Below are positions 35,542-44,236 of a DNA stretch of 64,000 bases, in pieces. Under the pieces are notes generated by a model. It was given only the letters and a program-made list of their open reading frames with translations. It had not been told where the DNA came from and made no database searches. The DNA comes from Paludibacteraceae bacterium (GTDB taxonomy: Bacteria > Bacteroidota > Bacteroidia > Bacteroidales > Paludibacteraceae), in NCBI GenBank assembly GCA_024401555.1, contig JAKSKV010000001.1, forward strand, positions 62,001 through 126,000, given 5' to 3'. A program made the translations under genes and the position numbers. Positions within the stretch are counted from its first letter, which is position 1; every line of letters starts with the position of its first letter.

Positions 35542-37431
35542 CTATTTCTTAATTGCTTTGAATCTGCCGATGATGGTATCGCCATCCATAACGGTTACGA
35601 AATAGATGCCTGCGGAGAGGTCTGCCACGTTGTAGCTTCCCGCTGCCTCAAATTGTTTGAGAGCTACACCTGAGATGTTGCTGACTATCACTTTGTCGAA
35701 TCCAAATCCCTCGATGACAAATTCTTCGCCCCATATAGTTGGGTAGAATACGAGGCTTTCCGCCGCGAAAGAGGCCACGCCTGAATCATCCACATCGGTC
35801 TTTTCTAAGCCCCAAAGTTGAGCGTCTTGGTTGCTCCATGTGGTTTGTTTTACAGCGTCACCATCATTGCTGCCGGTAGAGGCGATGCAGGTATTGTTGT
35901 TGTTGACGCTCTTGTTCTCGATGCGGAACCATTTGTCGTTTACCAAGGTGATCTTCCATTTCTCGCTCTCGTCCCATTGGTTGTAATCCAATTGGACAAT
36001 GGCGGTGCCATCATTGGGTTGGTACTTGTTGGAGAGACATTTCATGGATGCCTCGTTCCTTAGTCTGAAGAATTCGTCCACTCCCTTGAATACGTATATT
36101 TGGCTCATGTCGCCCTCTTTTCTGGTAACGGTTACCAATGGTGCGTCGCCCTCCATCTTGTTGTTGGATGACATGACCTTTCCGGTCGCCTTGTTGACGA
36201 TTCTGTATCCTTGTCCAGCTGCGATGCTGTTGGTAAGATCAGGGTAGGTGACTGGTTGGGTTTGTTGTTGACCGCCTTGTTGTTGACCGCCTTGTTGTTG
36301 ACCGCCTTGTTGTTGACCGCCTTGTTGTTGACCACCTTGTTGTTGACCGCCTTGTTGCTGTCCACCTTGTTGCTGACCGCCTTGTTGTTGGCCGCCTTGC
36401 TCTTGACCACCTTGTTGTTGGCCATTGCATGCGGTATATGTTTTGGGATTGCTCTTGATCAACTCCTTGATGAGCGTTCCGGAGTCGGTGGTATTGTTCC
36501 ATTGTCCGCCGCTGCAAGAACCTGGTCTAAGTGCTCCGGAAGTCTCATTGGCGTCGGAGTAGCTCCAGTTGATGAAGCTGACGTTGTTGTCGTTGGCCCA
36601 TTTGATCCAGTTGCGTGTCTCGTTAGGGAAAACGCCACCGTTACCATCTGCTTTGGAAACACCGAACTCTGTGATGAAAATGGGCGCTCCGTTTCTGAGG
36701 GCCGTGTTGGCCTTGTCCATTAAGTATTGTCCGTGTGAACCTGCGTAGAAGTGAAGGGTGTACATCACATTGCTGAAATTCAACTTGTTTTGCGATGCGG
36801 CATCGACGTCCTGACTCCAAGTAGGGGTTCCTACGATGGCGACGGTCTCGTCGTTGTTGTTGCGGAAGATAGGAATAATGTTCTCTGCATATTTTTTCAC
36901 ATCTGACCACTGACAACCGTTTGGCTCGTTGCAAAGCTCGTAAAGGACGTGTTTCTTTGATCCATGCTTTTGTGACATGTATTTCCAGAAATCCACAGCG
37001 TCTGAATAGCCGCCATCGTTAGGATTACCTGGGGTGAGGACGTGCCAGTCGATAAGACAGTATATGCCTAAATCTCCGCAGATCTTAACGACTTCGTCGA
37101 TTTTATCTCTGAATCCTTGCTTGTTCGTCACATATCCCTTCTCCTGTACATACATGGCGATTCGGTAAACACTGATTCCCCATTCATTCACCAAGTTTTT
37201 GATGGATGATTCGCAGATACAGTTGCCAAACCATTGAGGACCATGGGAACTCATACCGCGAAGTTGTACAGGATAACCACACTCGTTGACGAGTTGTGTT
37301 CCTTTTACTTGTAGTTTACCGTTAATGGCAACTGGAGAACCCGCTGGGTACTGTGCGAAGGCTGCCATAGATGTTAGGGATGCGCATACGACAAAGACAC
37401 ATCTCTTAAAATTTTTCAAGAAACTTTTCAT
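35542..37431 (-). CDS. Secreted GH5 endoglucanase with Gln/Gly linker, ricin-type domain and T9SS sorting domain
   Basis: The 629-aa protein has a signal peptide (cleavage near AFA-Q27), a GH5 catalytic domain (about 35-325) with acid/base E169 in VLYELCNEP and nucleophile E255 in FITEFG, a repetitive linker of about ten GGQQQ units (about 338-393), a ricin-type beta-trefoil (about 405-540, probable carbohydrate binding) and a type A T9SS C-terminal domain (about 555-629, ending AGIYFVTVMDGDTIIGRFKAIKK-like). It should cut beta-1,4-glucan outside the cell and reach the surface via SprA. It stands alone, with its own promoter and terminator. The linker is coded by a 15-bp minisatellite. Confidence 0.93.
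   Translation of the reverse strand: MKSFLKNFKRCVFVVCASLTSMAAFAQYPAGSPVAINGKLQVKGTQLVNECGYPVQLRGMSSHGPQWFGNCICESSIKNLVNEWGISVYRIAMYVQEKGYVTNKQGFRDKIDEVVKICGDLGIYCLIDWHVLTPGNPNDGGYSDAVDFWKYMSQKHGSKKHVLYELCNEPNGCQWSDVKKYAENIIPIFRNNNDETVAIVGTPTWSQDVDAASQNKLNFSNVMYTLHFYAGSHGQYLMDKANTALRNGAPIFITEFGVSKADGNGGVFPNETRNWIKWANDNNVSFINWSYSDANETSGALRPGSCSGGQWNNTTDSGTLIKELIKSNPKTYTACNGQQQGGQEQGGQQQGGQQQGGQQQGGQQQGGQQQGGQQQGGQQQGGQQQGGQQQTQPVTYPDLTNSIAAGQGYRIVNKATGKVMSSNNKMEGDAPLVTVTRKEGDMSQIYVFKGVDEFFRLRNEASMKCLSNKYQPNDGTAIVQLDYNQWDESEKWKITLVNDKWFRIENKSVNNNNTCIASTGSNDGDAVKQTTWSNQDAQLWGLEKTDVDDSGVASFAAESLVFYPTIWGEEFVIEGFGFDKVIVSNISGVALKQFEAAGSYNVADLSAGIYFVTVMDGDTIIGRFKAIKK
36261..36423 (-). repeat. 15-bp minisatellite coding the GGQQQ linker
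   Basis: About eleven tandem 15-bp units, most nearly identical (plus-strand core TTGTTGTTGACCGCC), lie in frame within the GH5 gene. Unit length is a multiple of three, so gain or loss of copies changes only the linker length. Confidence 0.9.
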
Positions 37432-37474
37432 GATACATTAATACTTACATATACAATAATACAACATTTATACC

Positions 37475-37542
37475 GACACATTACCGTGTCTTATTTATAC
37501 TTATAGGCGCCCCAAAGTTATTTATTTTTTCTAAAATACAAA
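37475..37542 (-). promoter_or_regulatory. Promoter and 5' UTR hairpin of the GH5 gene
   Basis: On the minus strand TTTG (37539-37542) and TAACTTTG (37513-37520) are 18 bp apart, a perfect consensus. Downstream in the leader GACAC and GTGTC (37486-37490 and 37475-37479) form a 5-bp hairpin with a 6-nt loop. Confidence 0.6.
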
Positions 37543-37692
37543 TAATCAGTTTGAAAGAATTTGTTTTTCCCCTTTTGTTTTGCTCAAGTTATAATGGTTG
37601 CGTTTGAAATTATTAACATTGATGGGGAATTGAATGGAGTTTTTGCTATTTTTTAGGGAAAGTTTTCGTACTTTCGCGTCAAATCGATTTCT

Positions 37693-40600
37693 ATGTTAAA
37701 AAACATATTTAATATTGGTCTGGATGCTGGATCCACCACTTTGAAGGTGGTTGTTACGGATGGCGAAGGGGAACTTGTATATACCGACTATGCGAGACAT
37801 CATGCGGATATACAGGGAACTTTGTTGCAATCTTTGGAGAAACTAAAGACTCAAATTCCTGTTGCTGATGTGAGAATTCAGGTGACCGGTTCCGCTGGAA
37901 TGGGTCTTTCTGAACGTTTTGGATTGCCGTTTATTCAAGAGGTGGTCGCCGCCACCCAAGTGATTGAAAAACGTTTCCCTGGTACAAGAACTTTGATAGA
38001 TATTGGTGGAGAGGATAGTAAGATGATCTTCTTCAACCAAAATATGCAGCCTGATATCCGTATGAACGGTAACTGTGCCGGTGGTACGGGTGCCTTCATC
38101 GATCAGATGGCGGTAATATTGGGTGTGGAGGTGAGCGAGCTTAGCGATATGGCTCTCCGTGCCGATGCGGTCTATCCGATCGCATCCCGTTGTGGTGTGT
38201 TTTCCAAAACGGATATCCAGAACTTGATTGCTTTGAACGTAAAGCGTGAGAATATCGCCGCTTCCATTTTTACGGCAGTGGCTACACAAGTTATCTCCGC
38301 CCTTTCCCGCGGATGTGACATCAAATCGAAGGTGTTCCTTTGCGGAGGTCCGTTTGCGCATATTCCTGCGCTTCGCAAGATTATGCAGGAGAAGATCGGT
38401 TTCGGCGACGAGGACATTGTCATGACCGAACAGGCTTCTGTGGTGCCTGCTTGGGGTGCCAGCCTCTCTATGAGCGAGAAGGCTGAGGTGAAGAGCTTGG
38501 ATGAATTCATCGCACTCTTCAAGACGAAACGCGAGAACACGGAAATTGCGAAATCTGCTTTGGCTCCGTTGTTTGAATCTAAGCAACAGTTCGAGGAGTG
38601 GAAAATCAGCAAGGAGAAGAACAAAATTGAAAAGGTGGAGATCGCTCAACTCGCCTCGGAAAATTGCTATATAGGTATCGACTCAGGTTCGACGACTACC
38701 AAGGTGGTGGCGATGGACGAACAGGAGCGAATCTTCTTTACCTTCTACAAAAAGAATGGTGGTCGTCCGTTGGAGACCGTCAAAGAGGGACTTACCCTTT
38801 TGTTGGAGGAGGCCCGCGCGTGCGGTAAAAACTTAAAAGTGGTGGCTGGATGCTCTACTGGTTACGGTGAGGAGTTGATTAAGACCGCTTTCGGTTTGAA
38901 TTTTGGCATGGTTGAGACCATCGCCCATTATACAGCTGCCTATAAACTCAATCCGAAGGTATCCTTTATCTTGGATATCGGAGGACAGGATATGAAGGCC
39001 ATCTTTGTGGAGAAGGGAGCCATCAACCGCTTGGAGATCAATGAGGCCTGCTCGTCGGGTTGCGGATCGTTCATCGATAGTTTCGCGCAATCTTTGCAGT
39101 GCCCTATTTCGGACTTCGTGCGTCGCGCTTGCGAGAGTCAGAATCCTTGTGACCTCGGTACCCGTTGTACGGTGTTCATGAACTCTAAGGTGAAGCAATG
39201 TTTGCGTGAGGGTTCTCCTCTGGATGATATTTCCGCTGGTTTGGCCTATTCAGTGATCAAAAACTGCCTCTATAAGGTGTTGAAACTGAAGGATGTGAAG
39301 GATTTGGGCGAACACATTGTCTTGCAAGGAGGTACCATGCGTAACTCTGCTGTGGTGCGTGCCTTCGAACTTTCAGTAGGTAAGGATGTGATTGTATCCA
39401 ACTATCCTGAGTTGATGGGTGCTTATGGTGCCGCGCTCTTCTCCAAGAAGAGAATCCAGCCGGATGCTCAAGGCACACTCTTGTCGCAATTGGTGGATTT
39501 GAAGGAGTACACTTCGGAGCCGCTTCGTTGTGTAGGCTGTGAGAATAATTGTCAGATATTGAAGAACGTATTCGCAAACGGTAAAGTTTACTATTCTGGA
39601 AATAAGTGCGAAAAGGTTTATACCAACAAAGGCGAGCAGGGCAGAGTCGCCTTCAATATGAGCTTCTATAAGAACGAATTGGCCTTCAAAAAGGACAAGA
39701 AGGGTGTGCTCGAAAAGCCTTATTTCACCGTGGGAATTCCTCGAGCCTTGAATATGTATGAGAACTTCCCGTTCTGGTACACGCTCTTCACTCGTTGCAA
39801 CATCGCGGTGAAGAATTCCGCAAGATCCACCTTCTCCATGTACGAGAAGGGCTTGAATACGGTGATGGCGGATAACATCTGCTTCCCTGCGAAGCTGTTG
39901 CATGGCCATGTCTTCGATTTGGCGGAGAAGAAGGTGGACCGCATCTTCTATCCATACGTCATCTACGAGCGTATGGAGCCTAATTCCAACAATAGCTACA
40001 ACTGTCCGGTCGTGGCAGGATATTCCGATGTGTTGCGCAGTTCCATCAATGTGGAGGAGCGTTTCGGAATTCCGATGGATGCGCCTGTCATCAATTTCAA
40101 GGATGACAAGATGTTGAAGAAGTCGTGTCTTGCCTATATGAAGTCCATTTTAGGTAAGAACTACAATAAAAAACAGTTCGAGACGGCCTTTGAAGAGGCT
40201 TTGGCCGCACGTGATAAGTTCTCGAACACCTTGCGGGATAAGGCTGTCCACTTATTGGCGAAGGCCAAGGAGGAGAAGCGTCTTGTCATTGTTTTGGCAG
40301 GAAGGCCTTATCACAACGACCCTTTGGTGCAACACAAGGTTTCGGAGATCATCACCTCGTTTGGCGTGGATGTGGTCACCGAGGATGTGGTGAGGGGTTC
40401 GGAGGCTTCGTTGAAGGATTCCCACATCATTCCGCAGTGGTCCTACATGAACCGTATCATGAAGGTGGCGCAGTGGGTGGCGGAATCGAAAGATGATGTC
40501 CACTATGTGCAGTTGACCTCTTTCGGTTGTGGTCCGGATGCCTTTATCGTCGATGAGGTCATCGATATGATGAAGCGTCACGGCAAGAATGTCACCTTGT

Positions 40601-41949
40601 TGAAGGTGGACGACGTGAACAATGCAGGCTCTTTGAGACTTCGAATCAGGTCGCTCATCGAGTCGTTGAAATACAAGAACGAAGAGAGTGAACCGGTCCG
40701 CCAGGATTTCGTTACGACACCGGAGTTCTTGAAGAAAGATGTGAACAAGAAGATTCTGGTTCCTTTCTTCTCTGACTTCCGCTCTCCGTTCATTCCTGCT
40801 TTCTTCAAGTTGATTGGATACAACTTTGAGAATATGCCTCCAAGTGATTCTGATTCCGTTCAATATGGCTTGAAATATGCGAACAATGAGATCTGCTATC
40901 CAGCCACTTTGGTGGTCGGAGATTGTATCCGTGCCATGGAGTCGGGACAGTATGATAGGAACAATGTCGTCTTTGCCATTACCCAAACGGGCGGTCAATG
41001 TCGTGCGACCAACTATATCGCTCTAATCAAAAAAGCGTTGTTGTCCGCAGGTTATGGTGATATTCCGGTGATCTCCATCTCCATTATGGATACGATCAAC
41101 GAGCAATCCGGATTTACGCCAAATGTAAAGCGTGTGGTGAAGATTGTCATCTATTTGGTGTTCTATGCCGATGCGCTCTCTAAAATGTACTATTCAGCAG
41201 CTGTCAGAGAGAAGGAGAAAGGAGCCGCTTTACGCATTAGGGATGAATACATCGCCTTGGGCGTGCGTGCGGTGGAGGCGAAACGATCTAAGGATTTGGT
41301 GAAGTTGATGGCTGAGGCTGCGCAAAAGTTCGACGCTATTTCCGAAACAAAGGATGTGCCTCGTATCGGTATTGTGGGTGAGATCTTTATCAAATACAAC
41401 TCTTTCGGACATCAGCATGTGGTCGATTGGTTGGTAGAGGAGGGTATCGAGCCTGTCATACCATCGTTGAGCGATTTCTTCCTCCAATATTTCCCTAACG
41501 CTAAATTCAATGAGGCGAACCACTTGGAGAAGAAGCGTAAATTCATGGCGAGATTGCTCTCCAACCTTGGCGAGAAGTATCTGAACCATGTCATCCATAA
41601 GATTGACAAGGCGGCCTCCGCATTCCGTTACTACGAGAAGAGCGCGGATATCCATGAGGAGGCGAGAAGGGCCGAGAAGATCACCAATTTGGCGGCGCAA
41701 TTCGGCGAGGGCTGGTTGATCCCTGCGGAGTTCGCTTCGTTCGCTGAGAGGGGCATCAATGCGGCTATCAGCTTGCAACCATTCGGCTGTATCGCCAACC
41801 ATGTGATCTCAAAGGGTATCGAGAAACGTGTAAAGGATATCTATCCAGACATGAATCTCCTCTTCTTGGACTTTGATGGTGGTGTCAGTGAGGTGAATGT
41901 ACTCAACCGCTTGCATTTCATCGCCAGAGCGGCTAAAAATGTGAAATAA
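37693..41949 (+). CDS. Large fused 2-hydroxyacyl-CoA dehydratase activator (BadF/BcrA family)
   Basis: The 1418-aa protein holds two ASKHA-type ATPase domains in tandem: GLDAGSTTLKVV at about residue 8 and GIDSGSTTTKVVA at about 327. Each has a Cys-containing CAGGTGAFIDQM or CSSGCGSFIDSF loop that could hold a shared 4Fe-4S cluster. A Cys-rich segment CVGCENNC (about 613) and a DUF2229/dehydratase-like C-terminal half follow. Activators of this family inject an electron into 2-hydroxyacyl-CoA dehydratases using ATP. The target enzyme is not in this window, and the role of the long C-terminal part is unknown. It is monocistronic, with a clear terminator. Confidence 0.87.
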   Translation: MLKNIFNIGLDAGSTTLKVVVTDGEGELVYTDYARHHADIQGTLLQSLEKLKTQIPVADVRIQVTGSAGMGLSERFGLPFIQEVVAATQVIEKRFPGTRTLIDIGGEDSKMIFFNQNMQPDIRMNGNCAGGTGAFIDQMAVILGVEVSELSDMALRADAVYPIASRCGVFSKTDIQNLIALNVKRENIAASIFTAVATQVISALSRGCDIKSKVFLCGGPFAHIPALRKIMQEKIGFGDEDIVMTEQASVVPAWGASLSMSEKAEVKSLDEFIALFKTKRENTEIAKSALAPLFESKQQFEEWKISKEKNKIEKVEIAQLASENCYIGIDSGSTTTKVVAMDEQERIFFTFYKKNGGRPLETVKEGLTLLLEEARACGKNLKVVAGCSTGYGEELIKTAFGLNFGMVETIAHYTAAYKLNPKVSFILDIGGQDMKAIFVEKGAINRLEINEACSSGCGSFIDSFAQSLQCPISDFVRRACESQNPCDLGTRCTVFMNSKVKQCLREGSPLDDISAGLAYSVIKNCLYKVLKLKDVKDLGEHIVLQGGTMRNSAVVRAFELSVGKDVIVSNYPELMGAYGAALFSKKRIQPDAQGTLLSQLVDLKEYTSEPLRCVGCENNCQILKNVFANGKVYYSGNKCEKVYTNKGEQGRVAFNMSFYKNELAFKKDKKGVLEKPYFTVGIPRALNMYENFPFWYTLFTRCNIAVKNSARSTFSMYEKGLNTVMADNICFPAKLLHGHVFDLAEKKVDRIFYPYVIYERMEPNSNNSYNCPVVAGYSDVLRSSINVEERFGIPMDAPVINFKDDKMLKKSCLAYMKSILGKNYNKKQFETAFEEALAARDKFSNTLRDKAVHLLAKAKEEKRLVIVLAGRPYHNDPLVQHKVSEIITSFGVDVVTEDVVRGSEASLKDSHIIPQWSYMNRIMKVAQWVAESKDDVHYVQLTSFGCGPDAFIVDEVIDMMKRHGKNVTLLKVDDVNNAGSLRLRIRSLIESLKYKNEESEPVRQDFVTTPEFLKKDVNKKILVPFFSDFRSPFIPAFFKLIGYNFENMPPSDSDSVQYGLKYANNEICYPATLVVGDCIRAMESGQYDRNNVVFAITQTGGQCRATNYIALIKKALLSAGYGDIPVISISIMDTINEQSGFTPNVKRVVKIVIYLVFYADALSKMYYSAAVREKEKGAALRIRDEYIALGVRAVEAKRSKDLVKLMAEAAQKFDAISETKDVPRIGIVGEIFIKYNSFGHQHVVDWLVEEGIEPVIPSLSDFFLQYFPNAKFNEANHLEKKRKFMARLLSNLGEKYLNHVIHKIDKAASAFRYYEKSADIHEEARRAEKITNLAAQFGEGWLIPAEFASFAERGINAAISLQPFGCIANHVISKGIEKRVKDIYPDMNLLFLDFDGGVSEVNVLNRLHFIARAAKNVK

Positions 41950-41977
41950 TCACTTCTATTCGAAGGGCTATATAACA

Positions 41978-42015
41978 AAAATAGGGTGTATCATGTGATA
42001 CACCCTATTTTTTCG
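41978..42015. terminator. Strong bidirectional terminator
   Basis: AAAATAGGGTGTATCA (41978-41993) pairs perfectly with its complement at 41996-42011, followed by T residues. It ends the dehydratase activator gene on the plus strand and the coiled-coil cluster on the minus strand. Confidence 0.9.
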
Positions 42016-42040
42016 TTCGTTACCCTTTGTGGATATCTGA

Positions 42041-42223
42041 TTATTCCGCAGTTGGAGCGGCCGCCTCAGTGGTTGGGGCTTGCTCGGTTGCAAAAGGGTT
42101 GTCAAGCGGCTTCAACTCCGGTTGGATCACTCCTGTGAAGTAGAGTGCGCAGCCCAATGCCGCCATAACGATTATCATGATGATGAATCTTCCTAAGAAT
42201 GTTAATCTACCATAGAATCCCAT
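42041..42223 (-). CDS. 60-aa single-pass membrane protein, unknown
   Basis: The 60-aa protein has one transmembrane helix (about 8-32) and an Ala/Thr/Glu/Pro-rich tail. It starts MGFYGRLTFLGRF. It follows the 357-aa membrane coiled-coil gene by 24 bp and is the last gene of a three-gene set ending at a strong terminator. No family is recognised. The location makes it a likely small partner of the two larger proteins. Confidence 0.6.
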   Translation of the reverse strand: MGFYGRLTFLGRFIIMIIVMAALGCALYFTGVIQPELKPLDNPFATEQAPTTEAAAPTAE

Positions 42224-42247
42224 AATTGTACAATTTAAAGTATTTCG

Positions 42248-43321
42248 TTAACACCATTTGTTTCTCTCTGCAGGAACTTTCTCCGCTTGGGTTGCCTCCA
42301 TAGGCTCGATCTTCATCTCCTCGTAAGGCGTTTCGATGGCTTGCTCCGAGAATGAAGCGAATGCCTCTTTCTGACCATACTTGGAGAGGATCTTGTTCAC
42401 CTTCTCTACATTGACGGCTGTCTCCAAGTTGTAGTTCTCCAAGATTCCGTTTGAGTCGTCCAAGAAGCGTTCCATTTCAGCCACACTCATGTCCACTGTG
42501 TTGGTGATGTGCTCGATAGCCAACTCCTCCTCCAAACTTTGGGCGTCGCCGCTGAGAATGCTGCTGATAGATTTCAAAGCGCTCTTTTGCGCCTCTGCAG
42601 CCTCGTATGCGTCCTTTGTTCTCTTCAAGTCCAAAGTGGAACGCTCGATCTTTGCCTTGGCGATGATTTCCAAACGCTCCATCACCTCTTGGTATTTCTC
42701 TGAGGTGGCGATTCTTTGCTTTTGGCTCTCGATGATGCTCTCAAGGCGGGAGATGTCGTTGCTGATGGTTCCGACGCTCATCTCGATGCGAAGTTGGTCG
42801 TTGGAGCTAAGTCCACCGATCTTCAATCTGGAGTTCTGAAGATTCAATTTGCTGATGTTCTCCTGTTGTTGCTCCTCGTATTCTGAGAGCTTGCGCTTCA
42901 TCTTGATCAAGATGGCCTTCAGGTTGGTGATGTTCTCGTGTACGTTATTCAATTTGTCCTTCATCTTAGCGATGGATTGCTCCAAAATAGAGATAGGATC
43001 AATCTTGACGAACATACCTACGATCTTTCTGTTGAGGGTGTACCAGAATAGGGAGATCCATTTCCAGAATGAACTGCTGGTAACGACAGCGAGAATTGCC
43101 GCTATGACGAGAAGTTCTCCGATGAAATAGATCAGATTGCCCGCTGCCTCAATCATAAACGGTAGCATCTTCACGAATCCCAATCCTAAACCTACCGCGA
43201 TGGCACCTGCCGTGATTTTTGCGAATGTGCCGCCTGGACGGTTGAAGATATCTTTGATGGAGAATGAACCCTTAGCGTTGTTGTTGCTTGAGTTGTTGCT
43301 TGGAATTAAGTTGTTATCCAT
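42248..43321 (-). CDS. Membrane protein with long coiled coil, unknown (PspA-like pattern)
   Basis: The 357-aa protein has an Asn/Ser-rich N-terminus, two or three hydrophobic helices (about 35-92) and then a long coiled coil (about 108-260) starting DPISILEQSIAKMKDKLNNV, a pattern that recalls PspA/IM30 membrane-associated coiled coils. The C-terminal part (about 270-357) is acidic and helical. No firm family is recognised. It lies 14 bp after the 247-aa gene and 24 bp before the 60-aa gene. A role at the inner membrane is inferred from the helices only. Confidence 0.68.
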   Translation of the reverse strand: MDNNLIPSNNSSNNNAKGSFSIKDIFNRPGGTFAKITAGAIAVGLGLGFVKMLPFMIEAAGNLIYFIGELLVIAAILAVVTSSSFWKWISLFWYTLNRKIVGMFVKIDPISILEQSIAKMKDKLNNVHENITNLKAILIKMKRKLSEYEEQQQENISKLNLQNSRLKIGGLSSNDQLRIEMSVGTISNDISRLESIIESQKQRIATSEKYQEVMERLEIIAKAKIERSTLDLKRTKDAYEAAEAQKSALKSISSILSGDAQSLEEELAIEHITNTVDMSVAEMERFLDDSNGILENYNLETAVNVEKVNKILSKYGQKEAFASFSEQAIETPYEEMKIEPMEATQAEKVPAERNKWC

Positions 43322-43335
43322 ATTTCCCTGAATTT

Positions 43336-44079
43336 TTAATTAATATTCAATTTTGACATGACCTCCTTGTCCTCCTCGATCCGTTTGATCATGGCGTTGA
43401 CGGTGTTCTCGAAGACTTGTTCGTTGTGGGCGATCTCTTTGTCCGATTTGTCGGCTGCGCCTTGCGTCTCCTCGATTCTTTGGGTGAGCATGTCGCAACG
43501 TTTTTTTAGATCCTCAATTTGGGCCATAAGAAGGGTGCGGTTGTTTATGAGGTTGCTCACCTCCTGCCTTTTGGCGTCCACATCGTGGCGACGCTTCTCC
43601 GCAAATTGTCTCTTGCCGCTCTCAAGCTCCTCTTTGACGTAGCTGATGTAAACATCCGCGGAGTTGAGTACAGTCTTCTTGTTGAAGGTCGGGTATTGTG
43701 ACTTTAATACATTGAAAGCTGCCTCGTATCTCTTTTCGGTTGGCAAGCCAAGTGACTCCAACGATGCGGAGTAGGTGATCATCTCCATAATGTCCGGGCC
43801 TGGAATGTTGCGGTCTTGCAATGTTTGCCACAATTTCTTCTGCACGTCCATGCTGATCTCCGAGCTGCTTTCAATCGCATAGTCAACTGGGAGAGATACG
43901 TTTTCGCTACTTGGAGCCGTTGTCGCCGCAGTCTGTTGCGCATTGGTGTCGGTACTGCGTGGCGCCGACTGCTGATGGCTGGATGCGGCGTTATTGGTTG
44001 ACGCGGGAGATGGCTTCGTTTGACCACCCTTCTTTTGCTCTTGCGGTTCTGGTTTGATGAATAAATCTATAAAACCCAT
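43336..44079 (-). CDS. Low-complexity plus coiled-coil protein, unknown
   Basis: The 247-aa protein begins MGFIDLFIKPEPQEQKKGG, followed by a Ser/Ala/Gln/Thr-rich disordered region (about 20-65), a globular helical part (about 75-150) and a C-terminal coiled coil (about 155-240). There is no signal peptide or membrane helix. It is the first gene of a tight three-gene minus-strand set with the membrane coiled-coil protein and the 60-aa membrane protein. I do not recognise a family; the shared coiled coils suggest that the proteins interact. Confidence 0.66.
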   Translation of the reverse strand: MGFIDLFIKPEPQEQKKGGQTKPSPASTNNAASSHQQSAPRSTDTNAQQTAATTAPSSENVSLPVDYAIESSSEISMDVQKKLWQTLQDRNIPGPDIMEMITYSASLESLGLPTEKRYEAAFNVLKSQYPTFNKKTVLNSADVYISYVKEELESGKRQFAEKRRHDVDAKRQEVSNLINNRTLLMAQIEDLKKRCDMLTQRIEETQGAADKSDKEIAHNEQVFENTVNAMIKRIEEDKEVMSKLNIN

Positions 44080-44180
44080 ATACTTTCAGTTTCCAGTTAT
44101 CTTACGTATGCAAATTTATCAAAAAAAGTAGATTGAAATGTAAAAAGCGTCTAATACCTTGCATTTTTTGTTAATATCTC

Positions 44181-44219
44181 AAAAAAAGGAGGTGCATCCC
44201 GTGGAATACACCTCCTTTT
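44181..44219. terminator. Intrinsic terminator between the pseudo-NlpC and coiled-coil genes
   Basis: AAAAGGAGGTG (44184-44194) pairs perfectly with CACCTCCTTTT (44209-44219). An A run at 44181-44187 gives a T tract on the minus strand, downstream of the pseudo-NlpC gene. Confidence 0.85.
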
Positions 44220-44236
44220 AGCTTTCTTTCCCGCTA

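Noticed and set aside
36261..36423. Regular short repeats that could suggest a CRISPR array
   Set aside because: The units are contiguous 15-mers in frame within the cellulase gene and have no spacers.
42248..44079. One gene split by a frameshift into the 247-aa and 357-aa proteins
   Set aside because: Each has its own start with a sensible N-terminus, a 14-bp gap with a stop, and distinct domain content.
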